This document shows, one piece after another, positions 4,401 to 7,097 of a stretch of 7,097 nucleotides of DNA. Numbering within the stretch: the stretch's first letter is position 1; each line of letters begins with the position of its first letter. Made by a program: the position numbers and the translations under genes. The stretch spans positions 1 through 7,097 of the forward strand of contig JAAEPW010000102.1 of assembly GCA_024232355.1 (NCBI GenBank), written 5' to 3'. This DNA comes from Chloroflexota bacterium (GTDB lineage: Bacteria; Chloroflexota; Anaerolineae; B4-G1). The notes below the pieces were generated by a model. That model was not told where the DNA came from and did not search any database. It worked only from the letters and a program-made list of their open reading frames with translations.

Positions 4401-6882
4401 TTTTGTCTCTCTCTTGGCTATAGAGACCAATGAAAAAGTTTGTGGTATCCATCAAGCGAGAAACTCCGCGATAAGCCTCTTCCAATACTGTGTCCACATC
4501 GGTTCGAGCGGTCAAGGCTTGAGCCAGTTCGTTCAATACAGCTAGTTCTTCCGCCCGGCGATGAGATTCGTCAAATAGGCGGGCGTTACGGATGGCGATG
4601 GCAGCCTGGGTGGCAAACAAGCTCAGTAGTTCGGCATCAGTAGGGGAAAAGGTGCGTGGTTGGCTGGCTATGATCTCTAAAACACCCAGAAATTCATTGC
4701 CCCAGTGGACCGGTACGCCCACGACAACAGAGTTGGGATAGTGCTCGTTCCAAAAATCAACCCGTCCTTCCCATTCTTGATAATTGTTTATGATTAGTGG
4801 TTCGCCAGTCTCCCAAACTTTACCGGCGAGACCTTCACCCCGCTGAAGGGTGGTTTTGTGGGGCACTGAGTCGATACCAATATATACGGCGAATTCCAGT
4901 ACATCCTGGTTTGGCCGGTAGAGATCGAGACCGCCTGATGTTCCTCCTAATAGTTCGACGGCTCGTGCGACGATGGAGCGGAGAAGAGCGTCGGTGTCCA
5001 ACTGGGCGGTGAGTTCTAACCCCACTTGTCGCAATGCTTCCAACTGGGCCGTGCGTTGCCGGATTTCTTTCTCGGCCCGCTTTTGCTCGGTGATGTCGTG
5101 CGCAACGCCCCGAAATCCGATGGGGTCACCGGTAGAGTCGCGGATCAGGGATACAGATGTGTTGACGAATATCGGAGTTTTATCTTTTCTAACAAGTTCC
5201 CAATCAAATGCCTGAACAGACTCGCCCGTGCGATAGACTGTGTTGAATGCTTGGTAAACTTTTTTTGCGGTTCCAGTGCTCATAAACTGACGGTTGTTCA
5301 TACCAAGCAATTCATCTTTAGAGTATCCAAGAATTCTACACATTGCATCGTTGAAAAATTCCAAATTTCCCGCGATGTCAACTTGATAATATCCCATCTT
5401 GATGTTTTCTAGAATCGTCCGGTATTTTTCTTCACTTTGCCGCAACGCATCCTCTGCTTTTTTGCGGTCGGTGATGTCTCGTGCTACACCTCGAAAGCCT
5501 ATCAAGTTACCTGTTTCATTGTGAATCAGATCAAGAGTAACTTCACAAGGAAAAATATCACCGTTCTTTCGTTTGATTCTGTAGATGCCTGGTTTGCGAG
5601 ATTCACCTTGGATGACTGCTGTCAAATCTCTTTGGACACGTTTAATTTCTTCACTTGCCAACATCTGGGTGACTTGAATCCCTTCCGCCCACTCTTTTTC
5701 AGTATACCCAGAGGTTTTGAGGGCTGCTCGGTTAGCATACGTCACGTTGAGTTCGGTGTCTGTTTCAAAGATCATGTCTGGCAACATCTCGGCCATTTCC
5801 CGGAAGCGAGCTTCGCTCTTTTGCAGTGCTGCCTGACGGGTCTGGATGGCTTGCCCCATACGCTCAAAATCTGCGGCCAGTGTGTTCACCTCGCTAAAGG
5901 TCGCCGGGATATTGGACAGCGTTTCCCCTTGTGTAAAATCGCCGGAGGCTAGGGCATCGGCACCTTGGCGCAATTGAGCTAGTGGGGCGACGACTCGATA
6001 ACCGAGTTGCCGTTGAAAGCTCAAAATCATGGTCAACCAGACGAGCGGTGCGAATACGAGTGCGACGACCAACGCCCAAATATACGGAGCGTAGGCGATA
6101 GGTATAGATATTTGGACAACGACGACCCACTCAGTTTGTTCAACCAGAGATGCACTGCCAAGGACAAAGGTGTTGTTGGTGATATAGGGCAAGGTAGCTT
6201 CGCCAACTAGACCTTGTTGTACAATTTTCATATGACTGACGTTAACTTGTTGAGTCACTTGGTCCAACTCTGAGTGGGCAAGCAAGACGCCGGAGCGATC
6301 AGCAATAAAGTATTGTTCGTCGCCTTTGGTGGTGATGGACTTTTGCAACTCGCCCAGGTCAAGTTCACCAACTACTATACCCTCATTATTGCCAAGTGAT
6401 TTTGCCATATAGATGGATGGTAGCCCCGTACGCGACGAGATAAAGGGTTGAGAAATTGTCACGTCGGTTTGTGCACTGCTTTGGATATGATAAGGTTGGT
6501 GCGACATGTCCAATCCTTGATAATGAGCATCGTGCGGTACTAGAATGGTGGCAGAGCCATCTTTATCCAGTTGATAGATGGTTACAAAATACGGGTATGC
6601 CTGCTGCGTGGCCCGCATATAGGAAGCTAGTTCTTCTACCGTGGTGGTCTCGGCCACTTGCGCCACAGTATCCAGTATCTGGCATGCATATTCCAAATAG
6701 TCATCAACTGTGTGTGCTAGAGAACGAGCCAATAACTGCTGCTGGGTTTCTAGATTGCGTGCTCTTGCGTGTGCAACAAGCCCAATAGCGAGAATCGTCA
6801 CGATCAATGAGGGCAGGAACAGGCGCAAGAACAAGAGGCGCAACAGCATTCTGTCTAGTGAGTGGTGTTTGGATTGTTTCAC
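1420..6882 (-). CDS. Giant membrane sensor histidine kinase (dCache-HAMP-PAS2-GAF5-PAS-HisKA-HATPase)
   Basis: This is a 1820-residue, uninterrupted, membrane-bound histidine kinase that should autophosphorylate and pass the phosphate to a separate response regulator. Domains in order: TM1 about 17-37; dCache-like extracytoplasmic sensor 39-264; TM2 265-288; HAMP 289-350; PAS1 354-476 and PAS2 480-601; GAF1 626-772; GAF2 789-941; GAF3 971-1114; GAF4 1129-1281; GAF5 1301-1449; coiled coil 1450-1476 (LEERVEERTVQIQAQ); PAS3 1477-1578; HisKA 1584-1654 with phosphoacceptor His1596 in NVSHELRTP; HATPase_c about 1691-1813. It has no receiver or HPt domain, so it is not a hybrid kinase. The GTG start at 6880-6882 is preferred because GGGAG lies 8 bases upstream. 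A TTG 14 codons earlier has no good binding site and falls in the candidate -10 box. Two-component kinases are typically a few hundred residues long, so this is exceptionally large. No response regulator gene is in the window. The ligand is unknown. Confidence 0.95.
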   Translation of the reverse strand: MKQSKHHSLDRMLLRLLFLRLFLPSLIVTILAIGLVAHARARNLETQQQLLARSLAHTVDDYLEYACQILDTVAQVAETTTVEELASYMRATQQAYPYFVTIYQLDKDGSATILVPHDAHYQGLDMSHQPYHIQSSAQTDVTISQPFISSRTGLPSIYMAKSLGNNEGIVVGELDLGELQKSITTKGDEQYFIADRSGVLLAHSELDQVTQQVNVSHMKIVQQGLVGEATLPYITNNTFVLGSASLVEQTEWVVVVQISIPIAYAPYIWALVVALVFAPLVWLTMILSFQRQLGYRVVAPLAQLRQGADALASGDFTQGETLSNIPATFSEVNTLAADFERMGQAIQTRQAALQKSEARFREMAEMLPDMIFETDTELNVTYANRAALKTSGYTEKEWAEGIQVTQMLASEEIKRVQRDLTAVIQGESRKPGIYRIKRKNGDIFPCEVTLDLIHNETGNLIGFRGVARDITDRKKAEDALRQSEEKYRTILENIKMGYYQVDIAGNLEFFNDAMCRILGYSKDELLGMNNRQFMSTGTAKKVYQAFNTVYRTGESVQAFDWELVRKDKTPIFVNTSVSLIRDSTGDPIGFRGVAHDITEQKRAEKEIRQRTAQLEALRQVGLELTAQLDTDALLRSIVARAVELLGGTSGGLDLYRPNQDVLEFAVYIGIDSVPHKTTLQRGEGLAGKVWETGEPLIINNYQEWEGRVDFWNEHYPNSVVVGVPVHWGNEFLGVLEIIASQPRTFSPTDAELLSLFATQAAIAIRNARLFDESHRRAEELAVLNELAQALTARTDVDTVLEEAYRGVSRLMDTTNFFIGLYSQERDKISIQYDVSESGQDAHILTVPANKGLIGYIVRNRASLLIPENTPERLQEIGVEPIGEPFQSWLGVPLPIGDRVLGVMAVQSYTTPHAYNEHDRDLLTAIASQTAVSLENAQLYEQAQQEIVAHKWAEEKAYDRAGHLSALNAVIAAAAATTNLSDLLKITLSHILTALRLETGGIWLAGQHTTRGLSLETNQFSTQTSAVGWEDIPDIRVIEDWRQVTDSMLSPLRPLAAQLDIRSSITMPILIGVGDVGRLLLTSAAPRSWSVEEVALVEAVGRQLGTVAERLRLFQAEREQRELAEALEKAAAAVSSTLDPDEVMDRILEQVEQVVPGDAFNIMLMENHVAHTARWRGYDRLGEQVSENPISIAQYPTLIKMIETGEPVIIADTSSETDWISRKDLHWLHSYIGAPIRLGNETVGFLNVNGTQPNQFGPTDARRLQALTSHAATAIENARLFGQTQQRVAELQVLQRTSLQLTSSLALPAVLESIVESALTLVKANNCHIYLYNEETKTFTFGTALWKDGRQEAAVQSLRTDGLMATVTREGQPVVINDAQNHPLYATPEAQKWQVRAIAGFPLKRANQILGTFAITFLQPHTFSPEEVRVLGLLTNQAAIAIENVQLYQQLHDHAAQLEERVEERTVQIQAQYARQEAILRSASDGIIVTDAGGEIIQSNLIANTWLTQTLSPEDAGQLRKAVQNLVQQATAPIEEMQEERPETILELTGLDLELKSAPISEPGIEDAAAVVVAVHDVSHLKALNRMKSRFVTNVSHELRTPITTIKLYAALMQKIPRGDERWKQYLNTLAQEADRQALLVQDILQISRIDAGRIEMSPREISINDLTDRAFANGQVMARQQGVALEHHPANPGPIALVDPERMMQVLTNLIDNAIRYTPESGDVAISTGTAESKGRVWATVTVADTGMGIPEEEVPHVFDRFFRGVEPRSMQISGTGLGLALVKEIVELHGGWVTVESEANVGTSFAVWLPSINQNTSPQ
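1444..2454 (-). other. PAS3 and catalytic core (HisKA, HATPase_c) of the kinase
   Basis: PAS3 (residues about 1477-1578; ASDGIIVTDAGGEIIQSN) connects through VHDVSHLKALNRMKSRF to the dimerisation helix. His1596 (codon 2095-2097) lies in the H-box NVSHELRTPITTIK. The ATP-binding domain keeps all its boxes: N-box LTNLIDNAIRYTP with Asn1713, G1-box VADTGMGIP (Asp1745), F-box VFDRFFRG (1758-1765) and G2-box GTGLGLALVKEI (1775-1786). With every catalytic element intact the kinase should be active. The HELRTP form of the H-box is typical of the large HisKA family. Confidence 0.95.
2536..5007 (-). other. Array of five GAF domains in the kinase
   Basis: Residues about 626-1449 hold five GAF-type modules of roughly 145-155 residues, joined by helical linkers. 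Four end with the same signature: ATQAAIAIRNARLFDE (GAF1), ASQTAVSLENAQLYEQ (GAF2), TSHAATAIENARLFGQ (GAF4) and TNQAAIAIENVQLYQQ (GAF5). Each has a central SxxGVPL, IGAPIR or IAGFPL strand and an exit such as LGVLEI or VGFLNV. GAF3 is divergent: it opens with ALNAVIAAAAATTNLSDLL, ends VGRQLGTVAERLRLFQ and lacks the shared signature. No phytochrome chromophore cysteine motif is evident. Such arrays usually sense small molecules, cyclic nucleotides or redox state, but none can be specified here. Confidence 0.85.
5080..5823 (-). other. Tandem PAS1-PAS2 sensors of the kinase
   Basis: Residues about 354-601. PAS1 reads MLPDMIFETDTELNVTYANR and then GYTEKEW. PAS2 reads NIKMGYYQVDIAGNLEFFND and then GYSKDEL. 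Each closes with a PAC-type strand and the exit motif GFRGVARDITDRKKAE or GFRGVAHDITEQKRAE. The two exits are nearly identical, which fits duplication of one PAS unit. No cysteine of the LOV type (NCRFLQ) and no obvious haem-ligand pattern is seen, so the bound signal is unknown. Confidence 0.85.
5833..6834 (-). other. Kinase input module: TM1, dCache-like sensor, TM2, HAMP
   Basis: Residues 17-350 of the kinase. The extracytoplasmic part starts with a long helix (VDDYLEYACQILDTVAQ) and then has two beta-rich lobes. The first holds VTIYQLDKDG, DMSHQPYH, ISQPFISSRTGLPSIYMA and VVGELDLGELQ. The second, smaller lobe holds YFIADRSGVLLAHSE, ending with TEWVVVVQISI just before TM2. This layout is typical of double-Cache domains. 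The RxxWYxxA signature of amino-acid-binding dCache proteins is not present, since the corresponding region reads SHQPYHIQSS, so another ligand is more likely. The HAMP segment (VVAPLAQLRQGADALASGDFT) has the usual proline and the LASGDF turn. Confidence 0.8.
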
Positions 6883-6890
6883 TACTTTTT

Positions 6891-6895
6891 CTCCC
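6891..6895 (-). promoter_or_regulatory. Ribosome binding site that fixes the kinase GTG start
   Basis: On the minus strand, GGGAG is separated by exactly 8 bases (AAAAAGTA) from the GTG at 6880-6882. The earlier in-frame TTG at 6922-6924 is preceded by AAGCGGCAATACC, which contains no good Shine-Dalgarno match. Confidence 0.65.
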
Positions 6896-6922
6896 TTTAG
6901 CCGACTTTTGGATCCAAGGCTC

Positions 6923-6950
6923 AAGGTATTGCCGCTTCTTTAGTAGTCAA
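6923..6950 (-). promoter_or_regulatory. Candidate sigma70-type promoter of the kinase gene
   Basis: On the minus strand, TTGACT (6945-6950, 5 of 6 to the -35 consensus) is followed after 16 bp by TACCTT (6923-6928, 3 of 6 to the -10 consensus). Transcription would start near 6916, leaving a leader of about 35 bases before the GTG. The -10 box is poor, as expected for a promoter that needs an activator. Two direct repeats lie just upstream of the -35 box. Confidence 0.4.
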
Positions 6951-6963
6951 GGGTCATGTCGAA

Positions 6964-7008
6964 TCTCGTAAAGTCGTACCGCCCTATTGTCTCGTAAAGT
7001 CGTACCGC
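6964..7008. repeat. Two identical 19-bp direct repeats upstream of the kinase promoter
   Basis: TCTCGTAAAGTCGTACCGC occurs at 6964-6982 and again, without mismatch, at 6990-7008, a period of 26 bp. The 7-bp gap (CCTATTG) is unlike the sequence after the second copy (TTTGTCA). The nearer copy begins 14 bp upstream of the candidate -35 box, and the copies would be centred at about -56 and -82. That placement suits binding sites for an activator, perhaps the cognate response regulator. Two units with a 7-bp gap are too few and too short for a CRISPR array. They could also be part of a dispersed intergenic repeat. Confidence 0.6.
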
Positions 7009-7033
7009 TTTGTCAGAGCTAGAAGGCAGGGCG

Positions 7034-7097
7034 ACTTGCCAAGTTATCATTTTGGCCGATTTTATGGGTGAAAACGTGCTCATACTTGAAAAGTTGG
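7034..7097 (-). repeat. Palindromic intergenic element, right copy
   Basis: On the + strand, ACTT-GCC-AAGT lies at 7034-7044, ATGGGTGAAAACGT at 7064-7077, and ACTT-GAA-AAGTTGG at 7084-7097, where the window ends, so the element may continue. Read on the minus strand toward the kinase gene, the order matches the element at 6-74. It ends about 150 bp before the kinase start. Confidence 0.4.

Noticed and set aside
6922..6924. TTG as the kinase start, giving 14 extra residues
   Set aside because: It has no good ribosome binding site and overlaps the candidate -10 box. GTG at 6880-6882 has GGGAG at 8 bases.
6964..7008. CRISPR array
   Set aside because: There are only two repeat units with a 7-bp gap, no spacers of usual length and no cas genes.

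Overview
This window looks like bacterial chromosome, probably from a Chloroflexota (Anaerolineae-like) genome. The inference rests on the style of the very long PAS/GAF histidine kinase, with its reiterated 'AAIAIENARLF' GAF ends and its 'NVSHELRTPITTIKLYAALM' phosphoacceptor region. No rRNA or other taxonomic marker is present, so the assignment is tentative. I see no phage, plasmid, transposase, CRISPR or RNA gene.

Layout: positions 1-311 are non-coding and hold palindromes and a weak candidate promoter. Positions 312-1350 (+) hold a compact two-gene operon. The first gene encodes a small protein with one N-terminal membrane anchor and an extracytoplasmic domain. The second encodes a hydrophobic protein that resembles the S (substrate-capture) component of an ECF-type vitamin/metal importer. 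The genes overlap by ATGA at 807-810. Each is interrupted by one +1 frame change, at about 509-511 and 1173-1176, and both changes fall at a TCTGG pentamer. A rho-independent terminator at about 1372-1407 closes the operon. Positions 1420-6882 (-) hold one uninterrupted gene for a roughly 1820-residue membrane sensor histidine kinase: TM, dCache-like sensor, TM, HAMP, 2 PAS, 5 GAF, PAS, HisKA, HATPase_c. Its upstream region, 6883-7097, carries a good ribosome binding site, a candidate sigma70-type promoter, two identical 19-bp direct repeats just upstream of the -35 box, and a palindromic element.

Function: the two transcription units converge and need not be related. The kinase should integrate an extracellular signal (dCache) with several cytoplasmic small-molecule or redox inputs (PAS/GAF) and phosphorylate a response regulator that is not encoded here. 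The S-component-like protein would need EcfA/EcfA'/EcfT encoded elsewhere. The anchored protein is probably its dedicated accessory.

Most worth checking: the paired frame changes in the small operon beside a clean 5.5-kb reading frame; the uncharacterised anchored-protein/S-component pair; the 26-bp-period repeats upstream of the kinase promoter; and similar palindromic elements upstream of both transcription units, each oriented toward its gene.
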